NCBI RefSeq assembly: GCF_016907695.1
Contig: NZ_JAFBCK010000001.1
Span: 620,001 to 684,000 of the forward strand
Direction of reading: 5' to 3'
DNA: 64,000 nucleotides
Source of the DNA: Actinokineospora baliensis
Lineage (GTDB): Bacteria; Actinomycetota; Actinomycetes; Mycobacteriales; Pseudonocardiaceae
How positions within the stretch are numbered: position 1 is the stretch's first letter; each line of letters begins with the position of its first letter. Positions 20,774 through 28,804 of this stretch are shown piece by piece. The notes below the pieces were generated by a model that saw only the letters and a list, made by a program, of their open reading frames with translations, ran no database searches and had not been told where the DNA came from. The translations under genes were made by a program, and so were the position numbers.

Positions 20774-21414
20774 CCCGGGCTCACCCGTTTGCGGGCGCCC
20801 GGCTCGACCGCGTCCGGCCTGCGCAGGTACAGCGGGGTCAGCGGGCCGGGTTCGCCGGTCAGGTCGGCGGCCAGCACCAGCCCGACCGGGCTGGGGTACT
20901 CCGGCCCGTCGAACGGCACGCCCAGGTCGTAGACCCGCGCGCCCGCGATCCGGGTGACCCCGTCCAGCGGGATGTCCGCCGGGCGGTTCACGTTGGGCTC
21001 ACCGACCCGGGCGCCGTTGGTGTACCGCGCCCAGTAGAGCTCCTTGCGCCGGGCGTCGGTGACCACCAGCAACGACTCCGCAGCGGCTTCGGCGGCGATC
21101 GCGTCGAGCGTGCACACCGGGAACACCGGCCGGTCCAGGGCGTGCCCGAGGGCGGCGGCGGTGACCATGCCCGCCCGCAGCCCGGTGAACGGCCCGGGCC
21201 CGACCCCGCAGACCAGGGCGTCGAGGTCGGCCAGGGTGTGGCCCGCCTCGGCGAGGGCGTCGCGCAGGTGGGGGGTGAGCAGCTCGCCGTGCGCGCGGGC
21301 GTCGACGGTGACCCGCTGCGCGAGCAGCCTGGGGGTACCACCGGTGAGTTCGACGACTCCGGCGGTGACCGCGGGGGTGGCGGTGTCGACCGCGAGGACC
21401 AGCACGGTGGTCAA
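20770..21414 (-). CDS. tsaB: t6A biosynthesis protein TsaB
   Basis: 214 residues. Non-catalytic partner of TsaD. VLVLAVDTATPAVTAGVVEL N-terminus, GVGPGPFTGLRAGMVTAAAL (ASKHA core) and DARRKELYWARY are diagnostic. There is no ATG near the domain start: TTG 21414 (LTTVLVLAV) is taken, GTG 21405 is the alternative; both lack a strong ribosome site. Ends with a 4-base overlap into rimI. Confidence 0.9.
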   Translation of the reverse strand: MTTVLVLAVDTATPAVTAGVVELTGGTPRLLAQRVTVDARAHGELLTPHLRDALAEAGHTLADLDALVCGVGPGPFTGLRAGMVTAAALGHALDRPVFPVCTLDAIAAEAAAESLLVVTDARRKELYWARYTNGARVGEPNVNRPADIPLDGVTRIAGARVYDLGVPFDGPEYPSPVGLVLAADLTGEPGPLTPLYLRRPDAVEPGARKRVSPG

Positions 21415-21440
21415 GGGTACGAGGGTGCCCCGCGCCCCTC

Positions 21441-22076
21441 TTAGGTGACTGCCTTCTCCGGCTGCTGCTTCTTGCGCCGCCGGTAGTCGCCGACGCTGTC
21501 GACCGCGACCGCGCTGAACAGCGCCAGCATGCCGCCGCCCGCGAGGATGCCGCCGACCTTGGTGATCTTCGCCTTGGGCAGCTTCTCCGGCTCGTCCGGC
21601 GCGGCGACCACGCTGACGGTGACCCAGGTGCTCGGCGGCGCGCCGAGGGAGCGCTGCTTGTCGTCGAGGGACCTGCGGATCAGGTCGAACGCCTGCTTGC
21701 CCAGCTCCTTGGCCCGCGCCTGGGTCGCCCCCTCGACCTTGGCGGTCATGAACGGGCCCTCCCTGGTGATCTCGACGGCGTCCTTGGGCTGGGTGACCAG
21801 CTTGCCAGCCGAGACCGCGGTCTCCTCGATGAGCATGATCGTGATGGTGGACAGGGTCGGCGCGAAGGCCAGCAGGGCGTTGGTCTGCTCGAGCTGGCTC
21901 GGCGGGCGCACGATCCGGCCGTCCTTGGGGGCCAGCATGACCACGGTGCCGGTCCACTGGTAGCCCAGCGGGGTGGAGACGTAGGCGTAGCCAGCGCCGA
22001 CGAGCGCGATGAGCAGCAGCGGCACGACCACCAGCCACCGCCGCACCAGCAGCGCGAAGAACTTCCCGAAGTACAC
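21441..22076 (-). CDS. Wzz-like two-span membrane protein
   Basis: 211 residues. N-terminal membrane span (WLVVVPLLLIALVGAGYAYV, about 14-33), an extracytoplasmic region with LEQTNALLAFAPTLSTITIM, and a second span near the C-terminus (GGILAGGGMLALFSAVAV, about 178-195) with a basic tail. The layout resembles the chain-length-determinant (Wzz/CapA) domain without the kinase half. It lies 27 bases upstream of tsaB in the same direction. No partner polysaccharide genes are nearby, so the role is open. Confidence 0.6.
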   Translation of the reverse strand: MYFGKFFALLVRRWLVVVPLLLIALVGAGYAYVSTPLGYQWTGTVVMLAPKDGRIVRPPSQLEQTNALLAFAPTLSTITIMLIEETAVSAGKLVTQPKDAVEITREGPFMTAKVEGATQARAKELGKQAFDLIRRSLDDKQRSLGAPPSTWVTVSVVAAPDEPEKLPKAKITKVGGILAGGGMLALFSAVAVDSVGDYRRRKKQQPEKAVT

Positions 22077-22204
22077 CCGACGCTCCCGACACCTGAGGTC
22101 ACCCAGGTCGGGTATCGCCGAGACCGACCTGGGTGTAACAGCAGCTCACCCTGTGCGACGAAGTTCACCGCCGCGGTCACCGGCCCGCCACTAGGGTTGG
22201 ACCG

Positions 22205-23611
22205 GTGCTGCTGCCCACTCTGGCCGATCGCCCGGACCGTGTCGCGCTGCGCTTCGGGTCCGAGACCCTGACCTACGACGACCTGGCCCACTCCGCCCGG
22301 GGTACCGCCGCCGCTTTGGCCGGTGCCCGGCGCGTAGCGGTGTGGGCGACGCCTACTGCGCACACCTGCCTCGCGGTGGTGGGTGCCCTGGCCGCCGGGG
22401 TACCGGTGGTGCCGATCAACCCCAAGACCGGGGAACGCGAACTGGCGCACATCGTGGCCGACAGCGTCCCGGACGTCGTACTCGCCGAACCCGAGGTCGA
22501 CCTACCGCCCGCGCTGGCTGGGCTCCCCCGTGTGACCGCGGGTCCTGGCGAAGGCCTCTTGCCGGAAGAGGCGGATCCGGAGACTCCGGCGTTCATCGTC
22601 TATACGTCCGGCACCACCGGCCCGCCCAAAGGCGTGCTGCTGCCGCGTAGGGCCATCGCCACGAACCTGGACGCGTTGGCGGCCGCGTGGGAGTGGACCG
22701 GCTCCGACACAGTGGTGCACGCGTTGCCGCTGTTCCACGTGCACGGTCTGATCCTGGGCGTACTGGGCCCGCTGCGGCTCGGCGGCACGGTATGGCACCT
22801 GGGTCGGTTCGACTCGGCGGCGGCCGGGGCGGCGCTGGCGGGCGAGGCGACGGTCATGTTCGGCGTGCCGACGATGTACCACCGGCTCGCCGCCGACTGC
22901 GAGGCCGACCCGGAGCTGGCAGCCGCGTTCGGCAAGGCCCGGTTGCTGGTGTCGGGTTCGGCGGCGCTGCCCGCCCGCGACCACACCCGGATCACCGCGG
23001 CGACCGGTCAACGCGTGGTCGAGCGGTACGGGATGACTGAGACGCTGATGAACTGCGCCATCCGCGCGGCGGGCGACCGCAGGCCGGGGACGGTGGGCCC
23101 GGCGGTCGACGGGGTCGAGGTGCGGGTCGTCAGCGAGTCGGGCGAGCACGTGCCCGACGGGGAGATCGGCGAGATCGAGGTGCGCGGGCCGAACTTGTTC
23201 CTCGGCTACCTCAACCGCCCCGACGCCACCGCCGGGGCCTTCCGCGACGGCTGGTTCCGCACGGGCGACATGGCGGTGCGCGAGCCGGACGGCTACCTGC
23301 GCATCGTCGGCAGGCGGGCGACCGACCTGATCAAGAGCGGCGGCTACAAGATCGGCGCGGGCGAGATCGAGAACGCGCTGCTGGAGCACCCGGCGGTGGT
23401 GGAGGCCGCGGTCACCGGGGAACCGGACGACGACCTCGGCGAGCGGATCGTGGCCTGGGTGGTGACCGCCGACCCGCGGCCGGGGGAACAGGAGTTGGCC
23501 GACCACGTGGCGAAGCTGCTGTCCCCGCACAAGCGGCCCCGGGTGGTGCGCTACCTGGACGCGTTGCCGCGCAACGAGTTGGGCAAGGTCACCAAGCGTG
23601 CGCTCGGGTGA
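22205..23611 (+). CDS. AMP-forming acyl-CoA ligase, MatB-like
   Basis: 468 residues. Adenylate-forming ligase: P-loop-like FIVYTSGTTGPPKGVLLPRR (about 132-151), FGVPTMYHRLA, adenine-binding VERYGMTETLMN, hinge/acceptor GWFRTGDMAVREPDGYLRIV and catalytic Lys motif PRNELGKVTKR. The segment YGMTETLMNC and PGTVGPAVDGVEVR resemble malonyl-CoA synthetase MatB more than long-chain ligases; the substrate is inferred. Overlaps the next gene by 14 bases, so the two act in one operon. Confidence 0.78.
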   Translation: MLLPTLADRPDRVALRFGSETLTYDDLAHSARGTAAALAGARRVAVWATPTAHTCLAVVGALAAGVPVVPINPKTGERELAHIVADSVPDVVLAEPEVDLPPALAGLPRVTAGPGEGLLPEEADPETPAFIVYTSGTTGPPKGVLLPRRAIATNLDALAAAWEWTGSDTVVHALPLFHVHGLILGVLGPLRLGGTVWHLGRFDSAAAGAALAGEATVMFGVPTMYHRLAADCEADPELAAAFGKARLLVSGSAALPARDHTRITAATGQRVVERYGMTETLMNCAIRAAGDRRPGTVGPAVDGVEVRVVSESGEHVPDGEIGEIEVRGPNLFLGYLNRPDATAGAFRDGWFRTGDMAVREPDGYLRIVGRRATDLIKSGGYKIGAGEIENALLEHPAVVEAAVTGEPDDDLGERIVAWVVTADPRPGEQELADHVAKLLSPHKRPRVVRYLDALPRNELGKVTKRALG

Positions 23612-24905
23612 GGGCGCGCGCGGTCTGATCGCCGCCGTCTGCACCGGGTTCGCGGAGTTCACCCCGGTCACCCAGGTCGGCGACGGCCCGCTGGGGTGGG
23701 CCGGGTACGCGGCGGCGCGGGAGCGGGCGACCGAGCGGACCGGTGAGACCGAGTCGGTGGTGTGCGGCACGGCCAGGATCGGCGGGACCGCGGCGGTGGT
23801 GGTGGCCTTCGACTTCCGCTTCCTCGGCGGGTCGGTGGGGACGGCGACCGGCGACCGGATCGTGCGGGCGTTCGACGAGGCCAGGCGCGCTGACCTGCCG
23901 CTGGTGTCGTTCCTGGCGACCGGCGGCAGCCGCATGCACGAGGGGATGCTGTCGCTGCGGCAGCTCCAGCGGATCACCCGGGCCGCGATCGGGGTGCGGC
24001 GCGTGTCGGTGCTGGGTGACCCGACCACCGGTGGCCTGTGGGCGTCGCTGGGGGCGGGCGCGGACGTGGTGATCGCGGTGGCCGGGGCCCAGGTCGGGTT
24101 CGCGGGCAGCCGGGTGCGGCCGGTCGCCGACGACCCCGCGTACACCGCCGAGGGGCAGTTCGCCGCCGGTCACGTGGACGAGGTGTGTGCGCCGGAGGGG
24201 GTGGCCGAGGCGGTCGAGCGGTGGCTGACCCTGCTGACCGCCCGGCCGGGTACAGCGGAAGTCCCCTACGCCATGGGGGAATCGACTCCTGCGGTCGACG
24301 GTTGGTCGGCGGTCCAGCGGGCCCGCGACCCGCGCCGCCCCCGGGCCGGGGCGTACCTCGACGCGTACTTCACGACCCGCCGCCACATCAGCGGCGACCG
24401 GGCGGGCGGAGTCGATCCCGGCATGCTCTGCGGAATCGGCCTGCACAACGCCCACGCTGTCGCGTTCGTGGCCCAGGCGGGCACCGCCACCACCCCGGCG
24501 GGCTTTCGCACCGCCACCCGGCTCATCCGTCTGGCCAACCGGATCGGCGTCCCTGTTTTGACCATTGTGGACACCCCGGGCGCGGCGAACGACCCCGCGG
24601 CCGAACGGGCCGGCGTCGGCCCGTCCATAGCGGAGCTGTTCGCCGCCGTCGCCGCGAGCACGGTCCCGGTGACAACCCTGGTGATCGGCGAAGGCGGCTC
24701 CGGCGGCGCACTGGCGCTCTCCGCCCCCGACAACACCTGGATCACCCCCGACGCCTACTTCTCGGTGATATCCCCAGAACTGTGCGCCGCCATCCTCAAA
24801 CGCCCACCCGACGAGATCCCGGAGACGGCAGGCCAGCTGCGCCTCCGCCCCCAGGACCTCGTCGAGCTGGGCGTGGTGCGCGGAATCGCCCCTAGACGTT
24901 CGTGA
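23598..24905 (+). CDS. Fused two-domain acyl-CoA carboxyltransferase
   Basis: 435 residues with AccD-like and AccA-like crotonase halves in one chain. The N half has LPLVSFLATGGSRMHEGMLS (GG oxyanion glycines) and DPTTGGLWASLGAGADVVIA; the C half has VLTIVDTPGAANDPAAER and VIGEGGSGGALALSAPDN. No zinc ribbon and no biotin carboxylase or biotin carrier nearby. GTG start at 23598 inside the ligase gene. With a MatB-like partner it may work in malonyl-CoA formation or malonate use; a decarboxylase-type role (MdcD/MdcE-like) is possible. The last 14 bases overlap the lectin gene on the opposite strand. Confidence 0.75.
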   Translation: MRSGEGARGLIAAVCTGFAEFTPVTQVGDGPLGWAGYAAARERATERTGETESVVCGTARIGGTAAVVVAFDFRFLGGSVGTATGDRIVRAFDEARRADLPLVSFLATGGSRMHEGMLSLRQLQRITRAAIGVRRVSVLGDPTTGGLWASLGAGADVVIAVAGAQVGFAGSRVRPVADDPAYTAEGQFAAGHVDEVCAPEGVAEAVERWLTLLTARPGTAEVPYAMGESTPAVDGWSAVQRARDPRRPRAGAYLDAYFTTRRHISGDRAGGVDPGMLCGIGLHNAHAVAFVAQAGTATTPAGFRTATRLIRLANRIGVPVLTIVDTPGAANDPAAERAGVGPSIAELFAAVAASTVPVTTLVIGEGGSGGALALSAPDNTWITPDAYFSVISPELCAAILKRPPDEIPETAGQLRLRPQDLVELGVVRGIAPRRS

Positions 24906-25404
24906 CGGACCACTGCTGGTTGTCGCCGCCGTGGCATTCCCACTGGATCACGTTGGCGCCGTCTTCTGTGTCGCCGCCGGTGATGTCGAGGCACTTGCCG
25001 CTGTGGACGGCTTGGAGTTCGTAGGTGGAGCCGGGGCCCGCGATGAGGCGCCACTGCTGGTTGAGGTCGCCGTGACACTCCCACTGGATCACGTTGGCGC
25101 CGTCGTCGGTGGAGGCGCCGTCGACGTCGAGGCACTTGCCGCTGGCGGCGCTGGAGATCTGGTAGATGTCGTTGGACTCGACCAGGACCAGTTGCCACAG
25201 CTGGTTCGTGCCGCCGTGGCAGGACCACTGGATGACGTTCGCGCCGTCCTCCAGGCTGCCGCCGTCGACGTCGAGGCACTTGTCGCTGCTCAGCGGCTTG
25301 AGCTCGTGCCAGACACCGCTGGTGCCCGCCACCGCCGGGAGCGCGCCGCCCGCGAGCAGCCCGAGCGCACCGATGACCGCACCAGCGACCTTGCGTGCCT
25401 TCAT
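24892..25404 (-). CDS. Secreted ricin-type beta-trefoil lectin
   Basis: 170 residues. Signal peptide VAGAVIGALGLLAGGALPAVAG (about 6-27), then a single RICIN beta-trefoil of three subdomains, each with KCLDVDG or KCLDITG, DGANVIQW(S/E)CHG and a closing QxW (NQLWQL, NQQWRL, NQQWSV). No catalytic domain is attached, so it is a free-standing carbohydrate-binding protein. Three Cys pairs are spaced as in the family. Confidence 0.88.
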   Translation of the reverse strand: MKARKVAGAVIGALGLLAGGALPAVAGTSGVWHELKPLSSDKCLDVDGGSLEDGANVIQWSCHGGTNQLWQLVLVESNDIYQISSAASGKCLDVDGASTDDGANVIQWECHGDLNQQWRLIAGPGSTYELQAVHSGKCLDITGGDTEDGANVIQWECHGGDNQQWSVTNV

Positions 25405-25424
25405 GAAGAGACCTCCAGCGTGAA

Positions 25425-25453
25425 TGTCCAGACGGGACTGTCCCGTCTGGACA
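25425..25453. promoter_or_regulatory. Perfect inverted repeat before lectin gene
   Basis: TGTCCAGACGGGA and its exact complement (13-base arms, 25425-25437 and 25441-25453) with a 3-base loop, 20-49 bases upstream of the lectin ATG. It may be a repressor operator or a hairpin in the 5' leader. It is too far from the HAD gene stop (25514) to be an obvious terminator for it, but that remains possible. Confidence 0.5.
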
Positions 25454-25513
25454 CCACCCTGGCCGTACCGCGCCCGCGCGCCGATCCCCCAGTCGGCTTG
25501 TTCGCCGACCCGA

Positions 25514-26215
25514 TCAGGTCAACCAGCGGTCCACGACCGCGGGCAGCTCCGAGAGCCGCTGCACGACCGCGTCCGGGGTCACCTCGACCGGGACCTGCTG
25601 CGCGAGCGGGATGTCGCTGTGCGGGACGAAGATGGTGCGCATCCCGACCGCCTTGGCGCCGCTGATGTCGTCGTAGGGCCGGTCGCCGACGTACACGCAG
25701 TCGGCCGGGTCGTCCACACCGACGGCGGCCATCGCGGCTTCGAACGCGGCCCTGTGCGGCTTGGTGTACTCGAGGTCGCTGCTCCAGACCCGGGCGTGGA
25801 ACAGGTCCAGCACGCCGTCGCGGTGCAGCACCTCCTCGTGCCAGGCGGCGGGCCACGCGGTCGACGAAAGGACGCCGGTGCGCAGGCCGCGCTCGCGCAG
25901 CCCGGTCAGCATCGGCGCGACGTCCGGATCGGTGTGCGTCGCCTGGTCCCAGTAGCCGCGGAACGCCTGCAGCGCCTGTTCGTCGAAGGGCGCCTGCACC
26001 CCCTCCAGCACCTGGGCCAGGGTGAACGCCCGGTGCTCGTCGCGCACCAGCAGCCAGGCCGCGCTCTCCGCCGCGAACACGGTCGCGGCGAGGGTGCTCG
26101 CCGCGGACTCGTCATCGGGGTGCAGGACGTCGGCGTAGGCGCGCCAGGCCGCCAAGTGGTCGATGGTCACCCACGGGGTGAGCGTGCCACCCCAGTCAAA
26201 GATCACCGCGCGCAC
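25514..26215 (-). CDS. HAD-superfamily hydrolase
   Basis: 233 residues. HAD phosphatase: motif I FDWGGTLTPW (nucleophile Asp is D7; the acid/base position Asp is replaced by Gly-Gly, DWGGT, as in a minority of HADs), helical cap, motif II LSSTAW, motif III Lys in YTKPHRAAFEAAM and motif IV VYVGDRPYDDISGAKAVGM. GTG 26215 follows GGGGG. Substrate unknown. Located after tsaE in the same orientation. Confidence 0.82.
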   Translation of the reverse strand: MRAVIFDWGGTLTPWVTIDHLAAWRAYADVLHPDDESAASTLAATVFAAESAAWLLVRDEHRAFTLAQVLEGVQAPFDEQALQAFRGYWDQATHTDPDVAPMLTGLRERGLRTGVLSSTAWPAAWHEEVLHRDGVLDLFHARVWSSDLEYTKPHRAAFEAAMAAVGVDDPADCVYVGDRPYDDISGAKAVGMRTIFVPHSDIPLAQQVPVEVTPDAVVQRLSELPAVVDRWLT

Positions 26216-26229
26216 GGAAACCCCCAGAA

Positions 26230-26685
26230 TCACCCGATCGGTCGGTCGACCCAGGCACCGTACCGCTCGACCGTGGCCACGCGGGAGTCGTCGGGGTGCC
26301 GGTCCAGCCGGATCAGCAGGTGGTCGGCGGAGAGCCGGTCCGCGCTGCCCTCGCCCCACTCGACGACCACGGCGGACTCGACCAGCTCGGTGTCCAGGTC
26401 GAGGTCGTCGAGCTCGTCGAGCGAGCCGCCGAGCCGGTAGGCGTCCACGTGCACCATCGGGATGCCCCTGGCCCCGGCCTTGTGCTCGCGGGCGATGATG
26501 AAGGTCGGGCTGCTGACCCGACCGGACACGCCCAGTCCCGCGCCGATGCCCTGCGCCAGCGCGGTCTTCCCGGCGCCGAGCGGCCCGGCGAGCAGCACCA
26601 GGTCGCCCGGCCGCAGCACACCGCCGAGGGCGCGGCCGAAGTCGTGGGTGTCGCGCGGGGTTGGCAGCCGCACGGTCTCTGCCAT
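26230..26685 (-). CDS. tsaE: t6A biosynthesis ATPase TsaE
   Basis: 151 residues. P-loop GPLGAGKTALAQ (about 40-51) and Walker-B-like HVDAYRL followed by DELDDLDLD are diagnostic. It drives the TsaB-TsaD catalytic cycle. ATG 26685 is preferred because GGGAGG is directly adjacent to the other candidate ATG at 26691, which overlaps the hydrolase stop; either yields the same domain. Confidence 0.92.
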   Translation of the reverse strand: MAETVRLPTPRDTHDFGRALGGVLRPGDLVLLAGPLGAGKTALAQGIGAGLGVSGRVSSPTFIIAREHKAGARGIPMVHVDAYRLGGSLDELDDLDLDTELVESAVVVEWGEGSADRLSADHLLIRLDRHPDDSRVATVERYGAWVDRPIG

Positions 26686-26687
26686 GG

Positions 26688-27734
26688 TCATCCTCCCTGG
26701 TGGCTCTCGCGCAGCAGCGTAGCCAGGTGCTCGGTGACCAGGTCCGCCCGCTCCAGCATCACCACGTGCCCGGCGCCGGGGACGCGGACCAGGGTCGCGT
26801 CGGGCAGCGCGGCGGCGATCCGCTCGGCGTGCGCGAACGGGGTCATCCAGTCGTGGTCGCCGCTGAGCACGAGCACGCGGCAGTGCTTGAGCCCGGCGAG
26901 CGCGGCGTAGCGGTTGTGGCTGCCGAGGGTGTCGACGAAGTCGGCCAGGACCCGCACCGGCGTCACGTCCAGCATCTTGACCAGGAAGTCGACCAGGCGG
27001 GGACTGGTGTTGCCCGGCCCGAAGCCGATGGTCCGCGCGGCTTGGCGGGTGATGCCGCCGCCCGCGGTGCGCACGAGTTCGACGGCGGCGGGCTGCCACT
27101 CGGCGACCCGGCCGAGCACCCTGGTCAGCGGGTTGTACTTGGACAGCAGCGGTCGGGGCAGGCCGCTGCGGCCGACCTCGCCCGCGGAGGTGCCGATGAG
27201 CGCGACGCCGGTGACCCGCTCGGCGAACAGCTCGGGGGCGCGTTCGGCCAGCGCCATGACGACCATGCCGCCCATGGAGTGTCCGATGAGGACGATCGGG
27301 CCGTCCGGCACGACCGCGCGCAGCACCTCGTCGAGGTCGGCGGCGAGTTGGTCGATCGTGCTGGCGGCCGCGGACGAGCGCCCCGACCGGCCGTGGCCGC
27401 GGTGGTCGTAGAGCACTTGGCGCACCCGGGGATCGACGAGGTCGGCCAGGTCGCGGCGCTGGAAGTGCCAGCCCAGCCTGCTCATGGCGAACCCGTGCAC
27501 CAGCACCGCGGTGATCTCGGCCTGGCCGCCGTCCGCCGGGTCGACCTCTTCGTAGGACAGCAGCACGCCGTCGTCGGCGACCACCGACCCGGTCCGGTCC
27601 GGCACCAGTTCGCCCAGCGGCTCGTCCAGGTACGGGTCTTCGCGCGGTGAGCGCTTGCGCACGCCCACCGCGACGGCCGTCGCCGCCGCGGCGAGGACAC
27701 CGGCTCCCGCGGCCAGCTTGCCGATCCGGTTCAT
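26688..27734 (-). CDS. Alpha/beta hydrolase with N-terminal anchor
   Basis: 348 residues. A hydrophobic N-terminal segment (KLAAGAGVLAAAATAVAVGV, 5-24) suggests a membrane anchor. Hydrolase fold with HGFAMSR (oxyanion), nucleophile elbow GHSMGG (Ser about 147), acid strand VLVLSGDHDWMTPF and catalytic His in VPGAGHVVMLE. It lies between alr and tsaE, a conserved actinobacterial position, with one-base overlap with alr and 3 bases with tsaE. Substrate unknown. Confidence 0.8.
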   Translation of the reverse strand: MNRIGKLAAGAGVLAAAATAVAVGVRKRSPREDPYLDEPLGELVPDRTGSVVADDGVLLSYEEVDPADGGQAEITAVLVHGFAMSRLGWHFQRRDLADLVDPRVRQVLYDHRGHGRSGRSSAAASTIDQLAADLDEVLRAVVPDGPIVLIGHSMGGMVVMALAERAPELFAERVTGVALIGTSAGEVGRSGLPRPLLSKYNPLTRVLGRVAEWQPAAVELVRTAGGGITRQAARTIGFGPGNTSPRLVDFLVKMLDVTPVRVLADFVDTLGSHNRYAALAGLKHCRVLVLSGDHDWMTPFAHAERIAAALPDATLVRVPGAGHVVMLERADLVTEHLATLLRESHQGG

Positions 27735-28804
27735 CAGCCCAGGTACCTGCGGCGCACGCGCGGCCGGTACATGCCGGTGACGATCTCGTAGTCGATGGTG
27801 CCGATCGCGTCGGCCCACTCGGTGGCCGTGGGCTCGCCGCGCGCGGCGGACCCGAACAGCACGACCTCGTCGCCCTCGGAGACAGCCGCGTCACCGCAGT
27901 CGACGATGATCTGGTCCATGCACACGCGTCCCCGGATCGGCCGTCGCTCGCCCGCCAGCAGCACGTCCATCCGGTTGGACAGCAGCCGGGGCACACCGTC
28001 GGCGTAGCCCGCGGTGACCAACGCCAACGTGGTGTCGCGGCCCGCGGTCCACGTCTGTCCATACGAGACCGATTCGCCCGCGCGGACCCGTTTGACCAGC
28101 GCGACCTCCGAGCGGAAGCTCATCACCGGCCGCAGGTCTTCCTCTTGCGCCAACGGGTTGAGCCCGTACATGGCGATGCCGAGCCGGACCATGTCGAAGT
28201 GCAGGTCGGGCCGGTTGAGCGTGGCGGCCGAGTTGGCGAGGTGCCGCTTGGGCCGCAGCCCGGCGGCGAGCGCGATGTCGTACGCCTCGCCGAACCGCTT
28301 GGCCTGCTCGTCGGTCGCCGGGTGGGCGGGGTCGTCAGCGCACGCGAGGTGCGACCAGACCGCGTACACCTCGTTGTCCGACGCCGCCGCGGCTTCGACC
28401 AGTTCCGACCACGACTCCGGCGGGCACCCGTTGCGGCACAAGCCGGTGTCGACCTTCAGGTGGATCCTGGCCCCCGACAACCGCTCCAGCTGTTCCACAG
28501 AGGACACCCCGACGTCAACGCCCGCGTCGACGGCGGCGGACATGTCGGCGCCTGGTCCGTCCAACCAGGACAGAATGGGAGCTTCGATCCCGGCTTCCCG
28601 CAACACGAGCGCCTCGTTGAGCGAACACGAACCGAGCCAGGTCACGCCCGCTTCCAGTGCCGCCCTGGCGACCCGAACCGCGCCATGCCCGTACCCGTCG
28701 GCCTTGACCACCGCCATCGCCTCGGCACCGGACGCCCGCGCGACCAGCAGGGACACGTTGTGCCGCAACGCCTCCAGGTCGACAACAACTTCGGCCCGAC
28801 TCAT
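27734..28804 (-). CDS. alr: Alanine racemase
   Basis: 356 residues. PLP-dependent L/D-alanine interconversion for peptidoglycan. The PLP lysine is in MAVVKADGYGHG (about residue 37), the catalytic Tyr in GESVSYGQTW, and substrate Arg in the HLKVDTGLCRNG region. ATG 28804 overlaps the upstream stop by 4 bases. Full length for the family. Confidence 0.93.
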   Translation of the reverse strand: MSRAEVVVDLEALRHNVSLLVARASGAEAMAVVKADGYGHGAVRVARAALEAGVTWLGSCSLNEALVLREAGIEAPILSWLDGPGADMSAAVDAGVDVGVSSVEQLERLSGARIHLKVDTGLCRNGCPPESWSELVEAAAASDNEVYAVWSHLACADDPAHPATDEQAKRFGEAYDIALAAGLRPKRHLANSAATLNRPDLHFDMVRLGIAMYGLNPLAQEEDLRPVMSFRSEVALVKRVRAGESVSYGQTWTAGRDTTLALVTAGYADGVPRLLSNRMDVLLAGERRPIRGRVCMDQIIVDCGDAAVSEGDEVVLFGSAARGEPTATEWADAIGTIDYEIVTGMYRPRVRRRYLG

